From Mageeibacillus indolicus UPII9-5 (GTDB lineage: Bacteria > Bacillota > Clostridia > Saccharofermentanales > Fastidiosipilaceae), in contig NC_013895.2 in assembly GCF_000025225.2 (NCBI RefSeq), positions 868,001 to 932,000 of the forward strand: DNA of 64,000 bases, in the 5' to 3' direction. Below, piece after piece: positions 18,325 through 27,698 of the stretch (positions within the stretch are counted from its first letter, which is position 1; every line of letters starts with the position of its first letter). The position numbers were made by a program, and so were the translations under genes. The notes under the pieces are model-generated. The model did not search any database. It was not told where the DNA came from and worked only from the letters and a program-made list of their open reading frames with translations.

Positions 18325-19781
18325 TAAAGCCACCTCTCCCAAGCACCTTGCAAAGAAAATGTTTTGGCTTCGGTTACTTTAACTTGAGCAAGTTTCCCTT
18401 CAACTATGCCGGCGGCAGCAATCGGGCTTAGCGTCCGACCGGATAAGGCCGCTAATTCATTTGCTGGAATCTCAAAGTTAATTAAATGGTTGTCACTGAA
18501 ACGGCCGGTAAACATGCCCGGATTATGGTCACTTATCCCTTCGATTAAAACTTCGCCGCTACGATTCAGTCGACGCAAATTAGCCGCCAAAGAATTTTGA
18601 TTTTGCAAAGTAACCAACCGATCAAAACGCTCGGAAACGACTTCCGCCGGGACTTGATTCGTCCATTTGGCGGCCGGAGTCCCCGGTCGCGGTGAATATT
18701 GGAAGGTAAACGCACTGTCATAACCTACTTCGCCAACGATACGCAAGGTTTCGGCAAAATCTGCTTCAGTTTCGCCGGGAAAACCGACAATAATATCAGT
18801 AGTTATAGATAAATCCGGTATCTTTCGTTTGGCTAAATCGACAATTGACATGTATCTAGCAATATTGTAGTGTCGATTCATCTTACGCAAAACTGCGTCG
18901 CTCCCCGATTGTAATGGCAAATGTATGTGACGCTCAATATTCGGATATGCCGCCATAACATCTATTAACTCAGGTGAAAGATCTTTCGGATGAGAAGTCA
19001 TGTAACGAATACGCGGCAGGCCAGAATGCTCCGCCGCCAAAGCTAGTAGTTCAGCAAAGCTCATTTTATCAGCCAAGTCACGGCCATAAGAATTAACATT
19101 CTGCCCCAAAAGCATTACTTCGGTATAGCCGGATGCCGCTAATTCCTGCAGTTCCCGCAATATTTCTTCCGGCTGGCGACTGCGCTCACGCCCTCTGGTA
19201 AAAGGAACAATGCAGTAAGTACAATAATTATTGCAGCCGTACATAATAGTACATAAAGCACGATATTTTCGCTCGTGCAAAACCGGAATACCTTCTGCAA
19301 CCACGTCATCAGCCGTAATATCATAAACCCGTCTGGTTCCGTTAAGTCGCCGCCATAACAATTCTGGGAAACGGTATAAATCGGACGGAGCAAGCAGAAC
19401 ATCGACAAAAGGATAGCTACGTTTAATCTTTTCCACAACTTCTTCTTGCTTCATCATACAACCGCAAGTACATATAAGCATACCTGGATTGGATTTTTTC
19501 AAAGGCTTAAGTATACCTAAATTACCAAAAAATCGGTCGGAAGCATTTTCTCGCACCGAGCAGGTGTTAATTAGAACAATATCCGCAGATTCCCGATTCG
19601 CAGCGGGGGTATAACCCATCTTTTGGAGTAAACCAGCAAGTTTTTCTGAGTCATTGTCATTCTGCTGACACCCGAAAGTTTGTATAAAGTAGGTCTTATT
19701 TTCACCGAGCAACTTACGAATATCCGCGCATATTTGCAATTGTCGGATTATCTCAGCCGCTGTAATTTGTATCGTCGCCAC
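18324..19781 (-). CDS. miaB: tRNA-2-methylthio-N6-dimethylallyladenosine synthase
   Basis: Methylthiotransferase that adds a methylthio group at C2 of i6A37 in tRNA. 485 residues: N-terminal UPF0004 domain with cluster cysteines (FGCQQND, NTCSVREN, CGCMM), the radical SAM motif CNNYCTYC followed by RGRERSR, and a C-terminal TRAM domain. The start is GTG 19781 with AAGGAG upstream; it overlaps the end of mnmA by 29 bases. It works after MiaA, which is encoded downstream in the same operon. Confidence 0.96.
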   Translation of the reverse strand: MATIQITAAEIIRQLQICADIRKLLGENKTYFIQTFGCQQNDNDSEKLAGLLQKMGYTPAANRESADIVLINTCSVRENASDRFFGNLGILKPLKKSNPGMLICTCGCMMKQEEVVEKIKRSYPFVDVLLAPSDLYRFPELLWRRLNGTRRVYDITADDVVAEGIPVLHERKYRALCTIMYGCNNYCTYCIVPFTRGRERSRQPEEILRELQELAASGYTEVMLLGQNVNSYGRDLADKMSFAELLALAAEHSGLPRIRYMTSHPKDLSPELIDVMAAYPNIERHIHLPLQSGSDAVLRKMNRHYNIARYMSIVDLAKRKIPDLSITTDIIVGFPGETEADFAETLRIVGEVGYDSAFTFQYSPRPGTPAAKWTNQVPAEVVSERFDRLVTLQNQNSLAANLRRLNRSGEVLIEGISDHNPGMFTGRFSDNHLINFEIPANELAALSGRTLSPIAAAGIVEGKLAQVKVTEAKTFSLQGAWERWL

Positions 19782-20895
19782 ATTTAGCTCCTTTTAATAT
19801 CTCATCGTCAGTTGCGCCGCGCATTATTGTCGCTCCGCCCAACACCAAATCATCTTTATAGCATACAACAGCCTGACCGGGGGTGATTGCCCGCTGCGGT
19901 TCTGCAAAAATCAAGCCTACTTGATCATCAGCCAGTGGATACAATGTCGCCGGAGCGGCGGTGGCTCGGTACCTAATTTTTGCTTTTACGCTTAACGGTT
20001 CACTTAGTTTAGGCCATGCGCTCCAAACCGGATTATTAGCTATTAATGCTGTTGCATAAAGATCTTCATCCGCAGCTAAAATAACCTCATTTGTATCCAT
20101 ACGCAAAGCCTTGACAAAAAGAGGATGCTTATAAGCTATACCTAAACCCTTGCGCTGGCCGATCGTGTAATGAATCAACCCGCGATGACGCCCCAAAACT
20201 GTGCCATCAGACAAAATAAAATTGCCGGGACGCGAAGTCCGCGCACTAAACTCTTCAACAAAACGCGCATAGTTGTTGTCTGTAACAAAGCATATTTCCT
20301 GACTGTCCCGTTTATTGGCAACCGGCAGGCCGGCTTCCAAGGCTATTTCTCTGACTCTCTCTTTAACCAAATCGCCCAATGGTAGCAAAAGATGAGAAAG
20401 CTGTTGCTGCGTCAAAGTATATAAAGCATAAGTTTGATCCTTAGCTGTTGTAGCCGATAAAGCTAAAGCATAACGACCTGTAGCTTGATTGTAGACTACT
20501 CGTCCATAATGCCCGGTTGCAATATGGTCAAAGCCCATCATAAGTGCTTTTTGCAAAAACTCTTCAAATTTTATATGGCGATTGCACAAAATACATGGAT
20601 TAGGAGTTTCGCCCTGCCAATATGCGTCAACAAATGGAGCTATAACCTGTTTGCGAAAATCATCCTTAAAATTAAGCACATAATACGGTATTCCTATCTT
20701 GGCCGCGACCCGACGAGCGTCTTCAACCGCTGAAAGTGAGCAGCAACCGCGATCGCAATGATTCTCTTCGCGTTCATTTTGCCAGATCTGCATCGTAGCT
20801 CCGGTCACATCATATCCGTGATCAACCAACAACTTGGCAGCCACCGAGCTGTCCACACCACCACTCATAGCTACCAAAACTTTACCCTTACTCAT
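19753..20895 (-). CDS. mnmA: tRNA-specific 2-thiouridylase
   Basis: Makes 2-thiouridine at wobble U34 of tRNA-Lys, -Glu and -Gln using sulfur relayed from a cysteine desulfurase. 380 residues with the PP-loop motif SGGVDSS, the catalytic cysteine in NPCILCNRHIKF and the second cysteine in SQEICFV. The ATG follows the upstream SDR stop directly (TAA then ATG). The nearest GGAGG is 13 bases away within the SDR gene, so translational coupling is likely. Confidence 0.97.
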   Translation of the reverse strand: MSKGKVLVAMSGGVDSSVAAKLLVDHGYDVTGATMQIWQNEREENHCDRGCCSLSAVEDARRVAAKIGIPYYVLNFKDDFRKQVIAPFVDAYWQGETPNPCILCNRHIKFEEFLQKALMMGFDHIATGHYGRVVYNQATGRYALALSATTAKDQTYALYTLTQQQLSHLLLPLGDLVKERVREIALEAGLPVANKRDSQEICFVTDNNYARFVEEFSARTSRPGNFILSDGTVLGRHRGLIHYTIGQRKGLGIAYKHPLFVKALRMDTNEVILAADEDLYATALIANNPVWSAWPKLSEPLSVKAKIRYRATAAPATLYPLADDQVGLIFAEPQRAITPGQAVVCYKDDLVLGGATIMRGATDDEILKGAKCGDDTNYSG

Positions 20896-21717
20896 TTAAA
20901 TAAGAAATCCTCCGTTAGGGCTCAATACTTGGCCCGTTACAAATCCTGCCTCACGGCCTACGAGAAAGGCTATGGCAGTTGCAACATCAGCTGGGGTTCC
21001 CAAGCGTCCGACCGGTGTCTGTTCAATAAGTTCAAGACGAGTCGCAGTTTCAAGAGAACTGTTCATAGCCGTGTCAATAACTCCCGGAGCTACTGCATTT
21101 ACAGTTATTCCAGAAGGTCCCCATTCTTTAGCTAAAGCTTTGGTCAAACCGATTTCGCCGGCTTTGAGTGCTGAATAAGCTACTTCGCAGGACGCTCCAG
21201 TAATCCCCCAAATTGACGATACCATGACAATTCTACCCCATTTGTGCTGCAATAAATGCGGTAACATGGCTTGACAAGCAAAAAGCGGTGTTTGCAAATG
21301 CAAATATTGCAATTTACAATAAGTTTCCTCCGTCAAATCATTAAGTGGAGCTATATTGGCTGTTCCAGCACAGCTAACAAAAATATCTGGATTCCCAGCA
21401 ATATCCTGACAAAGCTTAATTAATGTACTACCCGCTTCCGGCTTCGCCAAATCAATTGTAATAACGGTAAAAGTCTGAAGTGGATAAATTTTTTTCAACT
21501 CATGTGCCAGTTTTTCTGCCGCCGTTGGGTTGGAATTGGCCTGCAAGCAGATATCAGCTCCCATGGAAGCAATTTTCCTTGCTGCCGCCGCTCCTATCCC
21601 GCCTGAAGCTCCCGTAATTAAGGCTAATCTATGTAATAAACTCTTGTATTTGATCAATTGTGGCTTACTGTCTGCTGTAACATGCCACTGAATTGCCGTC
21701 AAATCTAATGTCTTCAT
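20896..21717 (-). CDS. FabG-like short-chain dehydrogenase/reductase
   Basis: 273 residues with the Rossmann motif TGASGGIG, catalytic Ser in VSSIWG, and YSALK (Tyr-x3-Lys), all intact. About 30 extra residues precede the fold. It heads the mnmA-miaB-mutSL-miaA operon with an AGGAG site. Stand-alone FabG-like enzymes in Firmicutes include the EF-P 5-aminopentanone reductase (YmfI) as well as acyl-ACP reductases. The translation and tRNA context slightly favours the former, but the sequence alone does not decide it. Confidence 0.85.
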   Translation of the reverse strand: MKTLDLTAIQWHVTADSKPQLIKYKSLLHRLALITGASGGIGAAAARKIASMGADICLQANSNPTAAEKLAHELKKIYPLQTFTVITIDLAKPEAGSTLIKLCQDIAGNPDIFVSCAGTANIAPLNDLTEETYCKLQYLHLQTPLFACQAMLPHLLQHKWGRIVMVSSIWGITGASCEVAYSALKAGEIGLTKALAKEWGPSGITVNAVAPGVIDTAMNSSLETATRLELIEQTPVGRLGTPADVATAIAFLVGREAGFVTGQVLSPNGGFLI

Positions 21718-21839
21718 AACTTACTCCTGAAACAACTTAAAAATTAAACTAGCCAAGTCTGCACTCGGGCAACAAAATCAGCCAAGTTCGCGACTCGACG
21801 CTTGATTCATATCTAAGGTAAAGTATAAACTAACCTAAT

Positions 21840-22616
21840 TCATTTTGCTCTGCCCTGCAGGTTGATTTTACCAGTAATTAAATCAAGTCCTAAACGAGCT
21901 GCCGCTGCCTGCCTAGCTGAATTTTCAATTGTATTGTCTGCTGGCGGTAATTGATAGTCTTTATACCTGCTTTGCAAAGCCATGCCTAGCAAATAGTCTG
22001 TCATTGCTGGATTTTTCGGCAAAAAGCTCCCGTGGGCATAAGTACCTAATATAGTGCCGTTCATGCATCCTTCGTCTTTTCCAGAAATATTATTTCCATA
22101 ACCAATAATAGTTTTAGCAAGCGGCTTTGCTTCAGGCAATAAAATTGTATTACCAGAATGATTTTCAAAGCCAAATAAATAAGCGTCTTCTCCATCAGCC
22201 AGCCATTCAGCCTTATAAACGGTATCGCCGATTAAGCGTTTAGGACGTCCTTCAGTATAAACAGGTAAAAGATCCAAACATTCCATGCGTTTGCCGCTAT
22301 GCGTCATAAAATATCGGCCAAACAGCTGATAACCGCCGCAAATGCACAAAAATGGTTTACCGGCCGCAGCCGCAGTCATTATGGCAGATTTTTTGGCAAA
22401 CAAATCCGTAATTATATTGCTTTGCTGCTCATCTTGCCCTCCACCAATAAAGAAGAAATCATAATTATCCGGATCCAATTTATCACCAGTGCTAATTTTA
22501 GTGTAAGTTATATCAATTTTTCGCAAGCCAGCCCTATATTTCAGCGCAATTATATTGCCGAAATCGCCGTATAAATTCAACATATCCGGGTACAAATGGC
22601 AAATACGTAAATTCAT
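21840..22616 (-). CDS. gatD: lipid II isoglutaminyl synthase, glutaminase subunit
   Basis: Class I glutamine amidotransferase (CobQ type) that releases ammonia for amidation of the D-glutamate of lipid II by MurT. 258 residues with catalytic Cys in CICGGYQLFG and His in TYAHGSF. ATG 22616 overlaps the murT stop as ATGA and has GGAGGAAAGG upstream; an earlier ATG seven codons in front lies within murT and lacks a site. The murT-gatD pair is the standard arrangement in Firmicutes. Confidence 0.93.
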   Translation of the reverse strand: MNLRICHLYPDMLNLYGDFGNIIALKYRAGLRKIDITYTKISTGDKLDPDNYDFFFIGGGQDEQQSNIITDLFAKKSAIMTAAAAGKPFLCICGGYQLFGRYFMTHSGKRMECLDLLPVYTEGRPKRLIGDTVYKAEWLADGEDAYLFGFENHSGNTILLPEAKPLAKTIIGYGNNISGKDEGCMNGTILGTYAHGSFLPKNPAMTDYLLGMALQSRYKDYQLPPADNTIENSARQAAAARLGLDLITGKINLQGRAK

Positions 22617-24154
22617 AGCCTTTCCTCCGTACTCCATTGCTGTGAAAAATGATAACAGTTTGCCAAAGCAGCTCTAATACCAAGCATTGCCGTATAATTG
22701 GCTATTATATAGAAATCATGATTACTAGTTTTCGAATCAATTATCGACTGACAAAGATCCAATGGCCTGATTAGGTAATTATTATTCAGTAAAGAATATC
22801 CTGCGTAAGTTAGACGTAAGGCCAATTCCGCCCCACGCTCTCCGGCCACATATACGGGGTGTGCCGAAGCAGCAAATTCTTCAAAAGGTACATCCCATAT
22901 CCAAGATACATCACAGCTGTCGGCAACGTTACTGTTAAGTAAGAATAAAATTGAAACTTTAGGCTGCAAACCTTCAACAGACGTATTTTTTTGACCGACG
23001 CTCATCTCGGCCGGCGGAAGCAACGGCAAGGTTTGGGAAAATCCTACCGGATTTTTAACCAGCATCAGATGCAGTGAACATCCGCCGGGCAAAGAAATAA
23101 TTTCCTGTCTGCCGAAAGCTGCCTTGGATCCGCTCAAATATCCCGACAGCTTTAAAAATCCCGTCTCTGCTTTATCATCACATTTGAGGGCAGTTGCGGC
23201 ATGAGCAGAACAGTTCAGCAAAGTATCTGCTACAGCAACGGCTGCACAGGCATTATATGCATTAAACAACCCTTGTAACGGAAAATCTACTGTCTTTTCA
23301 TAGTGGCGAAGAGGCTTACCAGCAGTAGCAACATGTTCTACCAGCTCGGTCAGAGACCCGGCGTAAAGGCGCAAACGACGGTCTTCAGTCTGTGAGAATG
23401 AATATTCTGGCTCTTGTCTAATATAACCGCATTTCGTGCATGAATATCCGCCCAAATGGCTCATTGTATGCCAATTGTAAAGCAATTGATTTTGGCAACA
23501 CGGGCAGGATGTCGTCGACATATCAGTTTTAAATTCATTAGCAGAATTATTAACCCCAGATGATAATGATGTGGCAGCGACATGTAAACCATAGTATTTG
23601 ACTGAAGTGCCAGCCCCAGCAAATTTTCGTAAATTAGCGACTACCGGGTCATCGACGCATAAAATTAAGTTTTCCGGCGAAGCATCCTCTATTCCCTTGC
23701 CGATCAAATCATAAACAGTATTTACTTCACCGTATCGATCCAACTGATCACGGAAAATATTGGTAACCAATAAAACGAGTGGTTTCAGTTCACCCGCCTG
23801 ATGCCCCAAAGTCGCTTCGTCTACTTCTATGACATAAATGTCAGTATCAGCTGGTGCAACTGTGAAAGCAGTCACTATTCCCGACAACAGGTTAGCTCCG
23901 CTGGCATTAGTGGCCACTTTAAAGCCAGCAGACCGCAAGACTTCGACGATTAAAGCCGTAGTCGTTGTCTTACCATTAGTGCCAGTAACCGCAACTACTA
24001 CCTTATCAGCTGCCAACTTTGCTAAAATATTCCGGTCAAATTTAAGCATAACCCTACCAGGCAAAGTTCCGGCGTGATGGCCGGTCAAATGCAAAAGTCG
24101 TGCCATAACTCGGCCTAAACAAATCAACAAAGCAGTTATTAAAGCTTTTACCAT
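22613..24154 (-). CDS. murT: lipid II isoglutaminyl synthase, Mur-ligase subunit
   Basis: ATP-dependent Mur-ligase-like subunit that amidates lipid II with GatD. 513 residues: N-terminal hydrophobic stretch, P-loop VTGTNGKTTT, an inserted Cys4 zinc ribbon (CPCC, then CTKC, about residues 212-235) and a DUF1727-like C-terminal domain. It is longer than typical MurT (about 440), mainly through extra residues around 325-405 between the central and C-terminal domains. An intrinsic terminator ends only nine bases before the ATG, so transcription must start or read through there. Confidence 0.92.
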   Translation of the reverse strand: MVKALITALLICLGRVMARLLHLTGHHAGTLPGRVMLKFDRNILAKLAADKVVVAVTGTNGKTTTTALIVEVLRSAGFKVATNASGANLLSGIVTAFTVAPADTDIYVIEVDEATLGHQAGELKPLVLLVTNIFRDQLDRYGEVNTVYDLIGKGIEDASPENLILCVDDPVVANLRKFAGAGTSVKYYGLHVAATSLSSGVNNSANEFKTDMSTTSCPCCQNQLLYNWHTMSHLGGYSCTKCGYIRQEPEYSFSQTEDRRLRLYAGSLTELVEHVATAGKPLRHYEKTVDFPLQGLFNAYNACAAVAVADTLLNCSAHAATALKCDDKAETGFLKLSGYLSGSKAAFGRQEIISLPGGCSLHLMLVKNPVGFSQTLPLLPPAEMSVGQKNTSVEGLQPKVSILFLLNSNVADSCDVSWIWDVPFEEFAASAHPVYVAGERGAELALRLTYAGYSLLNNNYLIRPLDLCQSIIDSKTSNHDFYIIANYTAMLGIRAALANCYHFSQQWSTEERL

Positions 24155-24162
24155 AATCCCCC

Positions 24163-24196
24163 AAAAAAGTTAAAGCGGCTCAGAGAGCCGCTTTAA
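24163..24196 (-). terminator. intrinsic terminator after srtB, immediately upstream of murT
   Basis: A 12-pair stem (24170-24181 with 24185-24196), three-base loop, then ACTTTTTT on the minus strand. The U-run abuts the murT ribosome site. Confidence 0.88.
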
Positions 24197-24214
24197 AGAT
24201 AAGTTCTTAAAATT

Positions 24215-25000
24215 TTATTTAATTTCTTCTAGGCGGCGGGCTACCAATACATAGCGCCCATCAGAATCAGCTGTGTGGTATGGCGTTGTACACATTGAAA
24301 GCGTCAAAAGATGGTCACCATATTTCGCTTCAACACCAGTATCGTAAAGAGCTATTTTCTTTATATTGCTGATATAATCATTAAATTCCTGTTCATTCTT
24401 GGAACCGAAAAACTGGTAGTACTTAAATACCTTGTCGGTTCTGTTATAAACTTTAGAACGGGCAAAAGCTACGACTTCATACTTATATTTTTTATGCAAA
24501 GTACTGTATTCAAAGGTTTTATTTTTCTCCCAGAAAGCTTTGTCATTATACTGCAGGAAATCGTGGAACTGTGAACCATTGTCAGTCTCATGCCCATAAA
24601 TCAAGTAGTTGTCACCATCTAAAGAACACCTAGAATCTATGTAAGGCAAGCCGTAAATATCGTCAGCTTTCTCAAAATTGCGACGCAAATAAAAATCTCT
24701 GTCATTCGGAGTATACATAACCGGATAGTTAACACGAGAATTGGGAAGGGTAATCCAACCTACCATATCAGGGTTCTTCTCTGCGCTTGCTTTTAAATCC
24801 GGCAAAACTTCAGTTGAATTAGGTTCTTCCGGCTCGGATCCCTCAGCTCGATCTGTTTCCCTTTGCACCGCTGTCAAAGATGATTCGGAAGGAACCGACT
24901 GTTTGCTGGGTTTATTCATTGCCAGAAATATTCCCGCAACGAGTCCGAGAAAAATAACAACCGACACGGATATTATAACGGTAAACTTTTTATCTTTCAT
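24215..25000 (-). CDS. srtB: class B sortase
   Basis: Membrane-anchored transpeptidase that links surface proteins to peptidoglycan. 261 residues: an N-terminal signal anchor (residues 7-28), a Ser/Glu-rich stalk, then the sortase domain. NPDMVGWITLPN is the class B opening; catalytic His is in YGHETDNGSQF, Cys in LSMCTTP and Arg in GRYVLVARR. ATG with TTGGAGGAC. The gene sits alone between the tRNA-Pro terminator and its own terminator; no sortase substrate or pilin genes are next to it. Confidence 0.93.
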   Translation of the reverse strand: MKDKKFTVIISVSVVIFLGLVAGIFLAMNKPSKQSVPSESSLTAVQRETDRAEGSEPEEPNSTEVLPDLKASAEKNPDMVGWITLPNSRVNYPVMYTPNDRDFYLRRNFEKADDIYGLPYIDSRCSLDGDNYLIYGHETDNGSQFHDFLQYNDKAFWEKNKTFEYSTLHKKYKYEVVAFARSKVYNRTDKVFKYYQFFGSKNEQEFNDYISNIKKIALYDTGVEAKYGDHLLTLSMCTTPYHTADSDGRYVLVARRLEEIK

Positions 25001-25029
25001 AAGTCCTCCAAAATTATTGAATTAATGTG

Positions 25030-25038
25030 ATTATACCA
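25030..25038 (-). promoter_or_regulatory. candidate extended -10 of srtB
   Basis: TGGTATAAT on the minus strand about 30 bases before the srtB start. No convincing -35. Confidence 0.4.
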
Positions 25039-25116
25039 TAGTTTCACCACTATACCAAAGCAAATATGTAAAAAAAAATGTAACGTATTCAGGTAAAATC
25101 GGTATAAATATGCAAT

Positions 25117-25146
25117 AAAAAGCCACAAGGCAAGTTACCTTGTGGC
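25117..25146 (-). terminator. intrinsic terminator after tRNA-Pro
   Basis: GCCACAAGG (25122-25130) pairs with CCTTGTGGC (25138-25146), with TTTTT following on the minus strand. Confidence 0.9.
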
Positions 25147-25148
25147 AA

Positions 25149-25225
25149 TGGTCGGAGTGACAAGACTTGAACTTGCGACCTCTTGCACCCCAAGCAAGCA
25201 CTCTAGCCACCTGAGCTACACCCCG
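25149..25225 (-). tRNA. tRNA-Pro (anticodon GGG)
   Basis: 77 nt including an encoded CCA. Acceptor CGGGGTG pairs with CACTCCG (one G.U). D-stem GCTC/GAGT, anticodon stem CTTGC/GCAAG around loop TTGGGGT (anticodon GGG), T-stem GCAAG/CTTGT with loop TTCAAGT. It has its own promoter and terminator, so it is a single-gene unit downstream of pnp. Confidence 0.97.
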
Positions 25226-25238
25226 AATCACTCCAACC

Positions 25239-25267
25239 ATTCTATATTAGCGATAATTTTTTGTCAA
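25239..25267 (-). promoter_or_regulatory. tRNA-Pro promoter
   Basis: TTGACA (25267-25262), a 17-base spacer and TAGAAT (25244-25239) on the minus strand, 14 bases before the tRNA. Confidence 0.85.
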
Positions 25268-25281
25268 GAATCAGCACCAAT

Positions 25282-27519
25282 TCAATCTCTAAATCGGCCG
25301 AGAGAATTGAAAGAGTTGCGATCATCGCGACCTTCATTGCGTCTTCCACGGCTACCACCATGTTCGCGATCACCATGAGGACGTTTTATACGCTCGTGAT
25401 CACGCTCCTTTTCTTCTTGATAGCCTTCCGGTTTCGGCAAACAATCACGCATTGAAAGATTTATTCTACCTTGTGCATCAATTTCGATGACTTTAACTGT
25501 TACAATGTCTCCTTCTTTAACGCAATCTTCAACTTTTTCGACATGTTGCCAAGCCATTTTTGAAATATGAACAAGGCCTTCTTTACCAGGCAAAAATTCC
25601 ACAAAAGCACCAAAATTCATCAGGCGAGTTACTTTACCGGTAAAGACTTGACCCGGCTCAGGATCATTGACAATTCCATTTATAATCTTTAATGCTTTGT
25701 TACCTTGCTCTAAGTCAACCGCCGAGATAAACACCCTTCCATCCTCTTCGATGTCAATTGCGACCCCGGTATCGGCGATGATTTTATTAATTACTTTACC
25801 GCCTTGACCTATTACTTCACGGATTTTATCTACCGGAATGGAAAGTTGCAAAATTTTCGGCGCATATTGCGAAAGTTCGGCACGCGGTCCGGGCAAACGC
25901 GGCAATATGATATCATTGATTATTTGTAACCTACCTTTACGGGTAATTGCCAAAGCCTGTCGTATGACGTCATATGAAAGTCCATCAACTTTTATATCAA
26001 CCTGTATTGATGTTATGCCCTCAGTAGTTCCGGCCACTTTAAAGTCCATATCGCCGAAGAAATCTTCGATACCTTGGATATCCATGAAGACCAAAAAATC
26101 TTCATCATTTTCCTCATTTACCAACAATCCGCAGGAAATACCAGCAACCGGGCGTTTAATCGGAACGCCAGCGTCCATCAAAGCCAGTGTACTGGCGCAC
26201 ACTGATCCCTGGGAAGTTGATCCGTTGGACATCATAATTTCAGATACAGTACGAATAGCATAAGGGAATTCTTCTTCCGATGGCAAAACAGGAACAAGTG
26301 AACGCTCAGCTAAAGCACCATGTCCGATTTCGCGTCGCCCCGGAGAACGATTAGGCTTAGCTTCTCCTGTGCTGTAACCCGGCATGTTGTAATGATGCAT
26401 GTAACGTTTTTCTTTTTCATTGTCTAAGCCATCCAAGGTTTGAGCACTCGACAGTGGCCCTAGGGTACAAATTGTCAGCACCTGAGTTTGTCCACGCTGG
26501 AACAAACCTGAACCATGTACCATTGGCAAAATACCAGCATCGCAACTCAAAGGACGGATTTCATCAATCCCACGTCCATCAACACGACGATGCTCATGAA
26601 ATAAATAATTACGGACAGTCTTTTTTTCGAGTTGATAAACAGCGTCATTGGTCCAAGCAGCCCATTCTTCATTAATAGCTGTAAGATGTTCATTAATTTC
26701 AGCAGTCAGAGCGTCAATATTTTGATCGCGCTCATTTTTATCAACCGCCAAAACCGCCTGTTTCATTTTTTCAGCAGCAAATTGTTTGACTTCAGTCATT
26801 ATTTCTTCCGGTACGGCGGCTGATTCGTAAGTAAACTTAGGCTTGCCAATTTCAGCTACAATTGATTTTATAAAGCGACAAGTTTTCTGAATTTCTTGAT
26901 GTCCGGCAAGCAAGGCATTCATCATAACATCTTCCGGAACTTCATCGGCCCCTGCTTCAATCATGCAAATTTTCTCTTCCGTGCCGGCCAAAGTTACAGC
27001 CATCTGACTCTGTTTGCGCTGCTCTTCATTAGGATTGATGATTACCTGTCCGTCAATCAATCCAAGTTGCACACCGGAAATAGGTCCGCGCCAAGGTATA
27101 TCGGAAATGGCGACAGCAATTGACGATCCGATCATCGCGGCAATCTCGGGACTTGCATTTTGGTCAACTGCCAAAACCAAATTATTTACTGCCACATCAT
27201 TACGCAAATCCTTGGGGAACAGCGGTCGCATTGGGCGATCAATAACCCGCGAAGTTAAAATGGCTTTCTCAGATGGGCGCCCTTCACGCTTAATAAATCC
27301 TCGCGGAATCTTTCCTATGGCATACATTTTTTCCTCATAGTCAACGCTCAAAGGGAAAAAGTCGATGCCTGGGCGTGGCTGCTTGGATGCGGTTGCTGTA
27401 CTTAGCACCACAGTATTTCCATAACGGATTAAGCATGAACCGTTGGCAAATTGAGCTAATTTCCCGGTTTCAACAATGAGGTCTCGGCCGGCCAATTCTG
27501 TCTTAAATATTTTTTCCAT
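25282..27519 (-). CDS. pnp: polyribonucleotide nucleotidyltransferase (PNPase)
   Basis: 3'-to-5' phosphorolytic exoribonuclease. 745 residues: two RNase PH domains with the linking helical domain, a KH domain (PVDKIREVIGQGGKVINKI) and an S1 domain (GQVFTGKVTRLMNFGAFVEFLPGKEGLVHISKM). The C-terminal tail after S1 is rich in Arg, Asp, Gly and His, as in other Firmicute PNPases. ATG with TAGGAGG. It follows rpsO, the widespread rpsO-pnp order, with a structured leader between them. Confidence 0.98.
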   Translation of the reverse strand: MEKIFKTELAGRDLIVETGKLAQFANGSCLIRYGNTVVLSTATASKQPRPGIDFFPLSVDYEEKMYAIGKIPRGFIKREGRPSEKAILTSRVIDRPMRPLFPKDLRNDVAVNNLVLAVDQNASPEIAAMIGSSIAVAISDIPWRGPISGVQLGLIDGQVIINPNEEQRKQSQMAVTLAGTEEKICMIEAGADEVPEDVMMNALLAGHQEIQKTCRFIKSIVAEIGKPKFTYESAAVPEEIMTEVKQFAAEKMKQAVLAVDKNERDQNIDALTAEINEHLTAINEEWAAWTNDAVYQLEKKTVRNYLFHEHRRVDGRGIDEIRPLSCDAGILPMVHGSGLFQRGQTQVLTICTLGPLSSAQTLDGLDNEKEKRYMHHYNMPGYSTGEAKPNRSPGRREIGHGALAERSLVPVLPSEEEFPYAIRTVSEIMMSNGSTSQGSVCASTLALMDAGVPIKRPVAGISCGLLVNEENDEDFLVFMDIQGIEDFFGDMDFKVAGTTEGITSIQVDIKVDGLSYDVIRQALAITRKGRLQIINDIILPRLPGPRAELSQYAPKILQLSIPVDKIREVIGQGGKVINKIIADTGVAIDIEEDGRVFISAVDLEQGNKALKIINGIVNDPEPGQVFTGKVTRLMNFGAFVEFLPGKEGLVHISKMAWQHVEKVEDCVKEGDIVTVKVIEIDAQGRINLSMRDCLPKPEGYQEEKERDHERIKRPHGDREHGGSRGRRNEGRDDRNSFNSLGRFRD

Positions 27520-27537
27520 TTTACCTCCTAAAACAGT

Positions 27538-27609
27538 GTGACGGCGGTAGCATTCGTAGAGTCAAAAGCTGTAAAATCAGCTTCTCAATCTACTATCTAC
27601 AGCTGTCAC
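27538..27609 (-). promoter_or_regulatory. structured 5' leader of pnp
   Basis: Nested inverted repeats: GTGAC 27538-27542 with GTCAC 27605-27609, GTAG 27547-27550 with CTAC 27597-27600, GTAG 27556-27559 with CTAC 27590-27593, and inner AAGCTG 27566-27571 with CAGCTT 27578-27583. Together they make one long interrupted hairpin ending about 18 bases before pnp. In E. coli a leader hairpin mediates pnp autoregulation; a similar role here is inference. Confidence 0.6.
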
Positions 27610-27658
27610 GCCAATTTGTTTCGTTATAGTTATTAAATATTTTTTTGTTGCAAGTACT

Positions 27659-27690
27659 AAAATTGGTGAGCATCGCTGCTCACCAATTTT
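27659..27690 (-). terminator. terminator-like hairpin after rpsO
   Basis: A 14-pair stem (27659-27672 with 27677-27690) around a TCGC loop, with the U-rich end inside the 3' arm. Probably partial, since pnp lies downstream. Confidence 0.7.
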
Positions 27691-27698
27691 AGGCACAA

